Below are positions 35,165 to 43,130 of a stretch of DNA of 64,000 nucleotides, one piece after another. Below the pieces are notes generated by a model, which was not told where the DNA came from, did not search any database, and was given only the letters and a program-made list of their open reading frames with translations. Positions within the stretch are counted from its first letter, which is position 1; each line of letters begins with the position of its first letter. A program made the translations under genes and the position numbers. The DNA comes from JAJZRJ01 sp040757055 (lineage in GTDB: Bacteria > Desulfobacterota > Desulfobulbia > Desulfobulbales > Desulfurivibrionaceae): NCBI GenBank assembly GCA_040757055.1, contig JBFLXY010000001.1, forward strand, positions 186,001-250,000, given 5' to 3'.

Positions 35165-35452
35165 CTATTTCCCGTCGTTGATCCGGTTGCGCAGAATGCC
35201 GGAGGGCTTGAAGGTCACCACCTTGCGGGCCGAAAGGATCAGTTCGCTGCCGGTCTGGGGATTGCGGCCGCGCCGGGCGCTCTTCTGCTTGACGTTGAAC
35301 TTGCCAAAGCCGCTGATCAGCAGATCTTCCCCGCTCTGGAGGCAGTTCTTGGTGATCCGCAAAAAGGCCTCCACCGCATCGGCGGCCTGTGCCTTGGTCA
35401 GCCCGTGGCTCTGGTATACCTTCTGGATCAGATCCGCTTTGGTCAGGGTCAT
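35165..35452 (-). CDS. ihfA: HU/IHF family DNA-binding protein (IHF alpha-like)
   Basis: Small DNA-bending protein of 95 residues. It begins LTKADLIQKVYQSHGLTKAQ, contains the core LLISGFGKFNVKQKSARRGR and the DNA-inserting arm RNPQTGSELILSARKVVTFKP. This resembles IHF alpha more than HU because of the FGKF and VVTFKPS region, but the distinction from HU is not certain. IHF commonly assists sigma-54 promoters such as the one seen upstream of the octaheme cytochrome, a possible functional link. It is transcribed toward lpxD, with a hairpin terminator between them. A TTGACA element overlapping the eno stop could drive it. Confidence 0.88.
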   Translation of the reverse strand: MTLTKADLIQKVYQSHGLTKAQAADAVEAFLRITKNCLQSGEDLLISGFGKFNVKQKSARRGRNPQTGSELILSARKVVTFKPSGILRNRINDGK

Positions 35453-35492
35453 GATGCCCCCTCCTTCCTCAAAAATTGCACCACCGGTTCAT

Positions 35493-35521
35493 AACAAATC
35501 AAAATGACTACATTTTGTCAA
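35493..35521 (-). promoter_or_regulatory. Candidate promoter of ihfA
   Basis: On the minus strand a perfect TTGACA overlaps the eno stop codon. Seventeen bases later TTTGTT is a poor -10; TTGTTA one base further is an alternative. The region is AT-rich compared with its surroundings and sits about 40 bases before the ihfA ATG. It is supported by the -35 only. Confidence 0.35.
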
Positions 35522-36810
35522 GAGCTATGTTTGAGCGCAGAGCGCCCTGCGAAACGGCCCGCATTCTCCAGCTCGTCCTCGATGCGCAGCAGTTGATTGT
35601 ACTTGGCCACCCGGTCGGTGCGGGAGGGGGCGCCGGTCTTGATCTGCCCGGTGTTCAGCGCCACGGCCAGATCGGCGATGGTGGTGTCCTCGGTCTCGCC
35701 GGAACGGTGGGAAATCACCGCGGTGTAGCCGGCCCGGTGAGCCATGTCCACCGCATCGATGGTCTCGGTCACGGTGCCGATCTGGTTGAGCTTCACCAGG
35801 ATGGAGTTGGCCACCCCCTGGCCGATGCCCTTCTCAAGGATGGCGGTGTTGGTGACGAAGATGTCGTCGCCCACCAGCTGAATTTTGCCGCCCAGGCTCT
35901 GGGTCAGTTTCTTCCAGCCGGCCCAGTCGCCCTCGGCCAGGCCGTCTTCAATGGAAACCAGGGGATACTTCTTGACCCATGCCTCGTAGAACTTGATCAA
36001 CTCCTCGCTGCTCTTGTTGGGTTTCTTCTCCGCCGCCAGCACATAGCACTTCTTCTTGGGATCGTAGAGTTCGCTGGCCGCCACATCGAGGGCGATGCAG
36101 AGATCCTTGCCCGGCTTGTACCCCGCCTTGACGATGGCCTCCAGCAGCGACTCCATGGCCTCTTCGTTGGAACGCAGATTGGGAGCAAAACCGCCCTCGT
36201 CGCCCACTGCGGTCTGGTGCCCTGCCTTCTTGAGCACCGCCTTCAGGCTGTGGAAGGTCTCCACCCCCATGCGCAGCGCCTCGGCAAAGGAGGAGGCGCC
36301 CACAGGCATGACCATGAACTCCTGGATATCGACGTTGTTGTCGGCGTGGGCCCCGCCGTTCAGCACATTCATCATCGGCACCGGCAGGGTCTTGGCGTTG
36401 ACGCCGCCGAGATAGGAATAGAGGGGCAACCCCACTTCCTCGGCCGAGGCGCGGGCCAAGGCCATGGAAACGCCGAGGATGGCGTTGGCGCCGAGCTTCT
36501 TCTTGTTTTCGGTGCCGTCGAGGTTGAGCAGGGCCAGGTCCACGGTCACCTGCTGGGTCGATTCAAGGCCAATGAGGACCGGGCCAATCACGTCGTTGAC
36601 ATTGCTGACCGCGGTTTGCACGCCCTTGCCCAGATAGCGCTTCTGTTTGGTGTCCCGCAACTCCAGCGCCTCGCGGGTGCCGGTGGAGGCGCCGGACGGC
36701 ACCAGGGCCCGGCCGTAAACGCCGGAATCCAGATAAACCTCCACCTCGATGGTGGGGTTGCCGCGGGAATCCAGTACCTCGCGGCCCAAGACGCCAATAA
36801 TCTCTCCCAT
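35518..36810 (-). CDS. eno: Enolase (phosphopyruvate hydratase)
   Basis: Interconverts 2-phosphoglycerate and phosphoenolpyruvate in glycolysis and gluconeogenesis. At 430 residues it is full length. Signatures are ILGREVLDSRGNPTIEVEV at the N-terminus, VPSGASTGTREALELRD, GDEGGFAPNL, LVSIEDGLAEGDWAGW, the magnesium-binding QLVGDDIFVTN, and the C-terminal ISHRSGETEDTTIADLAVAL. The ATG follows a strong AGGAGGAG site. It lies between pilC and ihfA; the upstream gap of 81 bases contains a near-perfect palindrome (ACTAT-G-GTAC-G-ATAGT, 36853-36868) of unknown meaning. Confidence 0.98.
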   Translation of the reverse strand: MGEIIGVLGREVLDSRGNPTIEVEVYLDSGVYGRALVPSGASTGTREALELRDTKQKRYLGKGVQTAVSNVNDVIGPVLIGLESTQQVTVDLALLNLDGTENKKKLGANAILGVSMALARASAEEVGLPLYSYLGGVNAKTLPVPMMNVLNGGAHADNNVDIQEFMVMPVGASSFAEALRMGVETFHSLKAVLKKAGHQTAVGDEGGFAPNLRSNEEAMESLLEAIVKAGYKPGKDLCIALDVAASELYDPKKKCYVLAAEKKPNKSSEELIKFYEAWVKKYPLVSIEDGLAEGDWAGWKKLTQSLGGKIQLVGDDIFVTNTAILEKGIGQGVANSILVKLNQIGTVTETIDAVDMAHRAGYTAVISHRSGETEDTTIADLAVALNTGQIKTGAPSRTDRVAKYNQLLRIEDELENAGRFAGRSALKHSS

Positions 36811-36891
36811 TGCTCCTCCTCAAAAAATGACACGCGATAAAAGGGTTCATCCACTATGGTACGATAGTTCCCGCATCAGGGCTCGCTGGTT

Positions 36892-38103
36892 TCAACCGCC
36901 GACGGCGCCCGCCATGCTGAAGATCGGCAGGTACATGGCCACCACCAGGCCGCCGATCAGGCCGCCCAGAAAGACCATCATGAGCGGCTCGATGGCCGCC
37001 GTCAGGTTCTCCACCGCCTGATCGACCTCCTCGTCGTAAAAGTCGGCGATCTTGGTCAGCATGACGTCCAGGGCGCCGGTGGCCTCGCCGACGTTGATCA
37101 TCTGCACCACCATGCCCGGAAAAACGCCGGTTTCCGCCAGCGGCTCGGCAATGGCGCGGCCCTCGCTGATACTGTCGGTGACCCGGAAGACCGCCTTCTC
37201 CACCACCTTGTTGCCGGCGGTGCGCGCCACCACGTTGAGGGAATCGAGGATCGGCACGCCGCTCTGCAGCATGGTGCCCAGGGTGCGGGTGAACTTGGCC
37301 ACCGCCACCCGCCGCAGGAGCAACCCGACGATAGGCATCTTTAACAGAAGTTCATCGATTCTTTCACGTCCTTTTTCGGTCTTGTACACTTTTTTGATGG
37401 CAAAGACGAGACCGACGATGATGCCGATGATGATGTGGAAGTTGCCCTTGGCAAACTCGCTCATGTCCACCACCATCTGGGTGGGCGCCGGCAGGGCGGA
37501 GCCGAAGTCGGCGAACATCTTCTGGAAGACGGGCACCACGAAGACGAGCATGACCGCCACCACCACAAAGGAGATGCAGAGGCAGATGATCGGATAGGTC
37601 ATGGCGCCCTTCACCTTTTTCTTAAGGGCCATGTTCTTTTCCATGAAGGCAGCCAGGCGATTCAGGATGGTATCGAGGATGCCGCCCAGCTCGCCGGCCT
37701 CCACCATGTTGCAGTAGAGGGTGTCAAAGACCGTGGGGTGCTTCTTCATGGCATCGGCAAAGGTGGTGCCGGTTTCGACATCGGTACGGATATCACGGAG
37801 CACCTTCTTGAAGGTGGCGTTCTCCTGCTGCTCGCTCAGGATCTCGAGACTCTGCACCAGGGGCAGGCCCGCATCGATCATGGTGGAGAGCTGGCGGGTG
37901 AAGATCACCACGTCCTTGCCCGTCACCTTGGGCTTCATGAACTCGATCTTGGCGAGCAGGTCCGGCGGCGCCTCCTTGATCAGCGACGGCGTGATGCGCA
38001 TTTTTTTGAGATGCGCATGGACCATGGCCTCGCTGGCCATCTCCACCTTGCCGCTGCGCTTCTCGCCGTAGGAGTTGACTCCCTTCCACATATAGACTGG
38101 CAT
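36892..38103 (-). CDS. pilC: Type IV pilus / type II secretion inner-membrane platform protein PilC (GspF family)
   Basis: Inner-membrane platform of type IV pilus assembly, on which the ATPases act to build or retract the pilus. The 403-residue protein begins PVYMWKGVNSYGEKRSGKVE, as PilC proteins do. It contains two GspF repeats: the first (about 68-190) with TRQLSTMIDAGLPLVQSLEI, the second (about 270-390) with FTRTLGTMLQSGVPILDSL. Three membrane helices are visible (about 168-190, 218-238 and 375-398). The ATG follows GGAGG. No other pilus gene adjoins it, so it is separated from pilB/pilT, and eno lies directly downstream. Confidence 0.93.
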   Translation of the reverse strand: MPVYMWKGVNSYGEKRSGKVEMASEAMVHAHLKKMRITPSLIKEAPPDLLAKIEFMKPKVTGKDVVIFTRQLSTMIDAGLPLVQSLEILSEQQENATFKKVLRDIRTDVETGTTFADAMKKHPTVFDTLYCNMVEAGELGGILDTILNRLAAFMEKNMALKKKVKGAMTYPIICLCISFVVVAVMLVFVVPVFQKMFADFGSALPAPTQMVVDMSEFAKGNFHIIIGIIVGLVFAIKKVYKTEKGRERIDELLLKMPIVGLLLRRVAVAKFTRTLGTMLQSGVPILDSLNVVARTAGNKVVEKAVFRVTDSISEGRAIAEPLAETGVFPGMVVQMINVGEATGALDVMLTKIADFYDEEVDQAVENLTAAIEPLMMVFLGGLIGGLVVAMYLPIFSMAGAVGG

Positions 38104-38358
38104 GACGTGCCTCCTTCAGTTGGATGCCGGACGCTCCACGTTTTGTTATAGCGGAAGGGATGCGCAAAAACAAGAGCAGGGCAGCGCGGGAGCACGGCGG
38201 AAATGCGGAGAAACCCTGCCCCAGAAGCCTGTTCCCGGACAGGATGTTGAAAAAAGCCATCCGTGACCTTTTGCCGCCACCAAATCACCGAAGGAACTCG
38301 GCGACTCCTCACCATTCCAGCGCGTTGGAAACACGCCGGCCCCGTCCCAGCTTTTCAT

Positions 38359-38387
38359 TTGACAGGGCCGATGGAATCATTTATATA
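38359..38387 (+). promoter_or_regulatory. Near-consensus sigma-70 promoter of the PxxKW gene
   Basis: TTGACA, a 17-base spacer and TATATA form an almost ideal housekeeping promoter, giving a leader of about 80 bases before the ATG at 38474. The rest of the 370-base gap after pilC (38104-38473) shows only short inverted repeats such as TTCCA / TGGAA and no gene that I can support. Confidence 0.8.
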
Positions 38388-38473
38388 ACCACTTTCTCAA
38401 AAACTACGGCAGGAAACCCATCTGCATCCGGAATGAGGCGCCCCGCGAAACAACGGGGGTCAGGAGGTGAATA

Positions 38474-38734
38474 ATGGCAAAGGCAGCACAGACCCAGGGA
38501 ACCGAAAAGTACGTAAGCGGCGCTTTTCAGCCGGTGATCGACAAGTGCGAAGGCTGCGGCCGTATCGTGGAGGCCAATGCCCAGCGGTTCTGCCAGGCAT
38601 ACGCCGTGCCCTCCGCCAAGTGGCGGCTCGGTATCTGCAACTTCGCCACCCACGTCAAGCCGGAGATCGTCACCGCCAAGACCCGCGTCAACCCGCTGAA
38701 GGCATCCAAGCGCGCCGCCGCCGGCAAGAAATAA
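38474..38734 (+). CDS. PxxKW family small cysteine-rich protein
   Basis: Cytoplasmic protein of 86 residues and unknown function. The central motif PSAKW matches the PxxKW name-giving motif of a small cysteine-rich family that I know from Desulfobacterota and relatives. Four cysteines are visible: KCEGCGRIVE, RFCQAY and LGICNFATH, a spacing that could bind a metal or an iron-sulfur cluster. The C-terminus is very basic (KASKRAAAGKK), hinting at nucleic-acid or ribosome contact. No signal peptide or membrane helix is present. GGAGGTGA precedes the ATG, and the gene has its own near-consensus promoter and terminator. High, constitutive expression is therefore likely; the biochemical role cannot be derived from sequence. 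Confidence 0.85.
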   Translation: MAKAAQTQGTEKYVSGAFQPVIDKCEGCGRIVEANAQRFCQAYAVPSAKWRLGICNFATHVKPEIVTAKTRVNPLKASKRAAAGKK

Positions 38735-38759
38735 CCGGCACCATCCATCGTGCTTTCCA

Positions 38760-38790
38760 GGGGGTCCCGCCGGCGGGACCCCCTTTTTTT
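38760..38790 (+). terminator. Rho-independent terminator after the PxxKW gene
   Basis: GGGGGTCCCG pairs perfectly with CGGGACCCCC across a 4-base loop (CCGG... region) and is followed by seven T residues on the plus strand, 26 bases after the stop codon. It also separates this gene from the convergent minus-strand gene ending at 38808. Confidence 0.93.
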
Positions 38791-38807
38791 CGTTGCGCCG
38801 CCCGCCC

Positions 38808-39365
38808 TCAGAACAGTTCCCCTTCTCCCCCCATTCTTGCCTTGGGATAGAGGGTGCTGAGCAGCTTTTCGTCCTCCAGTATCTCCAGAAAACGGCTGTA
38901 CGCCTCCTCGAAGTTCTCCGGCGCCGTGCCGCTCCTGCGGACCACCGCCGCGGCCTCGGCCAGCAGGGCCGGCGATTTGCCATGCACCGCCTGAAAAACC
39001 CGGTTCAGCAGGAGCCCGGGATTTTTCTCGTAGGGCGGCACCTGCTTGCTGATGGCAATCACGGCCTGGGTCACCGTGGGCGCGTGCAACAGGGCAAACA
39101 GCCGGGGCGCATCATGCACGTCCGCCGCGGCCAGCAGATGCCCCACCGTGGCCGGCGCCAGCCCGTTCACCAGTCCGGCCAACTGCGTCCTGGCCTCGTT
39201 CTCCTCCGCTGTCAGGAGCAACCGGATATAGGGGGTGACCTCGGGCAGGGTGAGCGATCCCCTGAGCACCACCTGCTCCAGCCACTCCACCTGCATCTCC
39301 GGGCTCTTCGCCACGAAGGGCAGATATTTTTCATACCACTTCGTCTGCCGGCGCCCTGTGCCCAT
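38808..39365 (-). CDS. Uncharacterised helical protein
   Basis: A 185-residue soluble protein that I do not recognise. It is rich in helix-forming residues (SPEMQVEWLEQVVLRGSL, LTAEENEARTQLAGLVNGL, APTVTQAVIAISKQVPPYE) and has no signal peptide, membrane helix or cysteine motif. The repeated short helices with leucine spacing resemble a HEAT- or TPR-like solenoid, which is only an impression. Of two possible ATGs I chose the later one, because GAGGA is well spaced before it. It lies 58 bases downstream of the HTH/zinc-ribbon gene on the same strand and converges on the PxxKW gene. Confidence 0.6.
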   Translation of the reverse strand: MGTGRRQTKWYEKYLPFVAKSPEMQVEWLEQVVLRGSLTLPEVTPYIRLLLTAEENEARTQLAGLVNGLAPATVGHLLAAADVHDAPRLFALLHAPTVTQAVIAISKQVPPYEKNPGLLLNRVFQAVHGKSPALLAEAAAVVRRSGTAPENFEEAYSRFLEILEDEKLLSTLYPKARMGGEGELF

Positions 39366-39423
39366 AACCTTCCTCGTCGTTCCTTTTCGGTTCATGCCGT
39401 GCCAGGCCGGCGCCGCCCGCCGG

Positions 39424-39744
39424 TCATCCCCGCTTTTCCAAAGCAAAAAGCGGTTCCTCCACAAAGGTTCCCCGGCAGAGGGGACAGCTGCCCGGCTTGG
39501 TCAACCGGTCCCGCTTGGCAAAGACAAAACCGCAGTCGCGGCAGACCGACGGCTGCACCACCAGCACGTTGCCGGAACGCGCCGCGCTCTTTTCGATGTG
39601 CCGGAGATGATCGTACACCTCCTTTTCGCCGATGTGAAGCAGGACGGACAACTCCCTGGCCGAGGCCCAGCCCGTTGCCAGGCGCTCCATCATGCGCTGG
39701 CGGATCGTGCCGCCCACTGCCTCCCGCACCCGTTCGCACACCAT
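39424..39744 (-). CDS. Predicted regulator: HTH domain fused to a zinc ribbon (COG3357-like)
   Basis: A 106-residue protein with an N-terminal winged-helix part (IRQRMMERLATGWASAREL, then VLLHIGEKEVYDHLRHIEKS) and a C-terminal zinc ribbon (VCRDCGFVF and GSCPLCRG, two CxxC pairs). This is the architecture of the predicted transcription regulators grouped as COG3357, common in archaea and some anaerobic bacteria; none has a well-known target. It is transcribed divergently from the MoxR ATPase gene with 93 bases between the start codons, so it may control that operon. A same-strand uncharacterised gene follows. Function as a DNA-binding regulator is inferred from the fold. Confidence 0.75.
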   Translation of the reverse strand: MVCERVREAVGGTIRQRMMERLATGWASARELSVLLHIGEKEVYDHLRHIEKSAARSGNVLVVQPSVCRDCGFVFAKRDRLTKPGSCPLCRGTFVEEPLFALEKRG

Positions 39745-39837
39745 GATCCACCTATGGCATATTCAGGCAGGTGCGGCAAATAAAATTTGCCCCTCGCCGG
39801 CCCCGGTATTACCGTTTGCCCTATAAGGGAGGACGTC

Positions 39838-40650
39838 ATGGAACATGCCCAAGAGAGAATCGAGGAGCACCGGATCACCAGCCAGCCTTTCTATCTGCCC
39901 CAGGGCGACGAAGTGACCATTGCCCGGGCCGCCTACCGGAACCGCCTGCCGCTCTTGCTCAAGGGCCCGACCGGCTGCGGCAAGAGCCGCTTCATGCAGT
40001 ACCTTGCCTGGGAACTCCATCGGCCGCTGATCACCGTCTCCTGCCACGACGATCTCTCCACCGGCGATCTCATCGGCCGCTTCCTCATCAAGGGCGGCGA
40101 GGCGGTATGGGTGGACGGCCCCTTGACCCGCGCGGTCAAGGCCGGGGCGATCTGCTATCTCGACGAAGTCGTCGAGGCGCGCAAGGACACCACCGTGGTG
40201 ATCCACCCTCTGGCCGACGACCGTCGCGAACTGCCCATCGAAAAGCTGGGCCAGCTTCTCACGGCGCCGCCGGAATTCATGCTGGCCGTCTCCTACAACC
40301 CTGGCTACCAGAGCGTGCTCAAAGACCTCAAACAATCGACCCGCCAGCGTTTCGTGGCCCTGGAGTTCCATTATCCCGCCGCGCCTGTTGAGGAGGAAAT
40401 CGTCCAGACCGAAGCCGGAGCAGACCGGGATCTGGCCCGCAAACTGGTGAAGCTGGCGGCCATGACCAGAAACCTCAAGGACGCGGGACTCAGTGAGGGT
40501 GCCAGCACCCGGCTGCTCATCCACGCCGGCCGGCTGATGAACCAAGGCATTGCGCCGCGCGTCGCCTGCCAGGTGGCGATCACCGAGCCCCTCACCGACG
40601 ACCACGAGATGCTCGCCGCCCTCGACGAGATGGTTCGGTCGCTCTTCTGA
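39838..40650 (+). CDS. MoxR-type AAA+ ATPase, CbbQ/NirQ/NorQ-like
   Basis: Cytoplasmic AAA+ ATPase of 270 residues, of the type that remodels or loads metal cofactors into an enzyme together with a VWA protein. It has Walker A LLKGPTGCGKSRFMQY, Walker B CYLDEVVEARKD, sensor 1 LAVSYNPGYQSVLKDLKQS and the arginine-finger region STRQRFVAL. PNPGY/YNPGYQ near the sensor is typical of CbbQ/NorQ. The ATG is well preceded by GGGAGG. Six bases separate it from the large VWA gene, its obvious partner. No Rubisco, nitric oxide reductase or other known client gene is near. Confidence 0.9.
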   Translation: MEHAQERIEEHRITSQPFYLPQGDEVTIARAAYRNRLPLLLKGPTGCGKSRFMQYLAWELHRPLITVSCHDDLSTGDLIGRFLIKGGEAVWVDGPLTRAVKAGAICYLDEVVEARKDTTVVIHPLADDRRELPIEKLGQLLTAPPEFMLAVSYNPGYQSVLKDLKQSTRQRFVALEFHYPAAPVEEEIVQTEAGADRDLARKLVKLAAMTRNLKDAGLSEGASTRLLIHAGRLMNQGIAPRVACQVAITEPLTDDHEMLAALDEMVRSLF

Positions 40651-40655
40651 CGGCC

Positions 40656-42989
40656 ATGGATGCCCGCGCCATCAGCGAGCGTCTTTCGGCGATCACCGCC
40701 CCGGACGCGCTCAACGAATGGGAACTGGAGGAACAGGCCGCCACCATCGCCGCCCTGCCCGCCGGGGTGCAGGAGGGGGCGCTGCACCACTACCAGGCGA
40801 TCTGGCCGGTGAGCCACGCTCTGGCCGCCCTGTTCCTGCACCATCTGCCCGGGGCATTGGAGTGTCTCGCCCCGCAGCAGCTCGGCGAGTGGGCCAGGGC
40901 CGCACTTGATGCCTATGAAAGACACGGTCTGCACGGCGCCGACACCTTTCTGGCCGAACCGGAACGGAATTTCCTCTGCCGGTTGCGCGGCGAATCCGCC
41001 CTTACCTTCACTGCGGCGCTGCCGCGGCTCCGGCCCTACATCCAGGCCCTGGCCGGCCCACTCCATGACCTCGACCTGACCGCGGCCCCCCATGCCGCCA
41101 CCGACACCGCCACCTTTTTCCTGCCTCGGGAAATCGGCCTGTTTCGGGAAGAACGGCAAAATTTCCTGCTCTACAAGCTGATAACCTCGCTGCTCTGGGC
41201 CCAGGTCGCCACCGGTACCTACCGCTGGCGCTGGAAACCGGAAGAACCGCTCATCGCCGATCTCGCCGGCCGTTATGCCGTCCGGCCCGACCCGGACCTG
41301 GCGCCGCTGCTTGGTTTCTTCCGCCTCTTTCCGCAGCCCACCCTGGCCGAAGAGCTCTTTGCCCAGGCCGAAACCGCGCGGCTGCTGGCCTTCCTGCGCC
41401 GGGAGCTGCCGGGGCTGATGGATGAGGTGGCGCCACTGCTGCCGCTGCTGTTGCCGCAGCGCTCCGCCCCACCGGAAACCTCGGCGCAGACGGCGACGCT
41501 GGAGGAAATCAGGCACTTTCTCTGTCATCCCTCCGGCCCTGCCGAACAGGGAAAGCAGACTCGGGCGATTCTGCTCCCCCTCGCCTCGCCGACGTCCACG
41601 GCCGCCGACAGTGCCCGTGCGACGGCCCGGCTGTACGAGGTCGTCACCGCGTTTCCCGGCCCCCGTCACGCCCTCCCTCCGCTGCCCTTTGTCGCCGCTC
41701 TCCGGCCCGCCGAGGCCCAGGCCGCCCGTGGGCGTCACCAGCAGGAGGAACGAACGCGGTTCGTCGCCGCCCTCTCGACCCTGCTGCCGCCCGCCGTCTT
41801 GCCTGAAACCGGCATCACCGAAGATCAGACGCCCCCGGCCGCTGCCCGACGCGAGGCGGACACCGCCCTGCTCCCCCCCGGCACCGCCGAGGCCGCCCGG
41901 CCCCAACCCACCATCATCCTCGACAAGGAACTCAAGGCGCTGACGGTGGATAACCAGTCCATCGCCCTGCCGCCCGAACTCCAGCGGCTCGGTCAGCGCA
42001 TCGCGGCGGATCTCGGCCAGGTACCGCCGGAATATGTCGCCGCTGCCGCGGGCCTTGCCGGCAGCGGTTACCATCCCCGCGCCAGCGCCACCGCCAGCGA
42101 CGACACCGTGCCCCCAGCCACGCCGCTTACCTACGACGAGTGGGACTTCCGCCGCAACGGCTTCCGCAAGGAGTGGTGCCTCCTCCACGAAAAGGATATC
42201 CTGCCCACCAGGGGCACCTTCATTGAAACCGTGAGCCAGAAGCACCGGGGGCTGCTGCTCCGCCTGCGGCGGCAGTTCGAGATGATGCGGCCCGGCGAAC
42301 GCTTTGTCCGCCGGCAGCGCGATGGCGACGATCTCGATCTCGACGCCATTGTCGAGGCCCTGGCCGACGCAAAGGCCGGCCAGGCACCCTCCGAGCGCCT
42401 CTTCATCCGCCTGCGCCGGGATCAACGCCAGATCGCGGTGGTCTTCCTGGTGGACATGTCCTCCTCCACCCAGGGGTGGGTGAACACCGCCATCAAGGAA
42501 TCCCTCTTCCTCATGTGCGAGGCGCTTGCGGTGCTGGGCGACGCCTACGCCATCTACGGCTTCTCGGGCATGCGCCGCCTGCGCTCCGAGCTTTATCACG
42601 TCAAACATCTCGATGAGCCCTACAACGACCTGGTGAAAGCCAAGATCGCCGCCATCGCCCCGCAGGAGTACACCCGCATGGGACCACCGCTCCGCCACGT
42701 AACCAGGCTGCTCACCGCCACCGAGGCCAGGGCCCGGCTCCTCATCACCCTCTCCGACGGCAAACCCGAGGATTACGACGACTACAAGGGTGACTACGCC
42801 ATCGAGGACACCCGCCACGCCCTGATCGAAGCCAAGAACCTGGGCATCCATCCGTTCTGCATCACCATCGACCAGCAGGCCCACGACTACATCGCCCACA
42901 TGTACGGCGAGGTGAACTACATCGTCATCAACGACGTGCGCAACCTGCCCAACCGCATGCCGGAAATCTACCGCACCCTCACCGGCTGA
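40656..42989 (+). CDS. VWA domain protein, NorD/CbbO-like partner of the AAA+ ATPase
   Basis: A 777-residue cytoplasmic protein. Its C-terminal third is a von Willebrand factor A domain with a MIDAS motif (VVFLDVDMSSST-type, DMSSST near residue 600), YGFSGMRRLRSELYHVK and LLITLSDGKPEDYDDYKGDY, which match NorD/CbbO proteins. The N-terminal two thirds are helical with a low-complexity Ala/Pro stretch, about 330-420. NorD/NorQ and CbbO/CbbQ pairs activate nitric oxide reductase or Rubisco by pulling on the client. Here no client is evident. The start, without a strong ribosome binding site, lies 6 bases after the ATPase gene, indicating coupling. Confidence 0.88.
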   Translation: MDARAISERLSAITAPDALNEWELEEQAATIAALPAGVQEGALHHYQAIWPVSHALAALFLHHLPGALECLAPQQLGEWARAALDAYERHGLHGADTFLAEPERNFLCRLRGESALTFTAALPRLRPYIQALAGPLHDLDLTAAPHAATDTATFFLPREIGLFREERQNFLLYKLITSLLWAQVATGTYRWRWKPEEPLIADLAGRYAVRPDPDLAPLLGFFRLFPQPTLAEELFAQAETARLLAFLRRELPGLMDEVAPLLPLLLPQRSAPPETSAQTATLEEIRHFLCHPSGPAEQGKQTRAILLPLASPTSTAADSARATARLYEVVTAFPGPRHALPPLPFVAALRPAEAQAARGRHQQEERTRFVAALSTLLPPAVLPETGITEDQTPPAAARREADTALLPPGTAEAARPQPTIILDKELKALTVDNQSIALPPELQRLGQRIAADLGQVPPEYVAAAAGLAGSGYHPRASATASDDTVPPATPLTYDEWDFRRNGFRKEWCLLHEKDILPTRGTFIETVSQKHRGLLLRLRRQFEMMRPGERFVRRQRDGDDLDLDAIVEALADAKAGQAPSERLFIRLRRDQRQIAVVFLVDMSSSTQGWVNTAIKESLFLMCEALAVLGDAYAIYGFSGMRRLRSELYHVKHLDEPYNDLVKAKIAAIAPQEYTRMGPPLRHVTRLLTATEARARLLITLSDGKPEDYDDYKGDYAIEDTRHALIEAKNLGIHPFCITIDQQAHDYIAHMYGEVNYIVINDVRNLPNRMPEIYRTLTG

Positions 42990-43053
42990 CCGGCCTGCCG
43001 GGCGGGATCCACAGATAACAAATTGAAATTGCTTGGCAAAATGAGAATTCCAT

Positions 43054-43082
43054 TTGACCTCTGGCCCCATCCACGCTAGAGT
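43054..43082 (+). promoter_or_regulatory. Candidate sigma-70 promoter
   Basis: TTGACC, a 17-base spacer and TAGAGT lie in a short AT-rich gap after the VWA gene, with a predicted start about 42 bases before the next ATG. Matches are 5 of 6 and 4 of 6. It suggests that the following gene is transcribed independently. Confidence 0.5.
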
Positions 43083-43130
43083 AAAAGGCACCGCTTGCAC
43101 CACCAGCGAGTTCCCCGCGCGGAGAATCCC

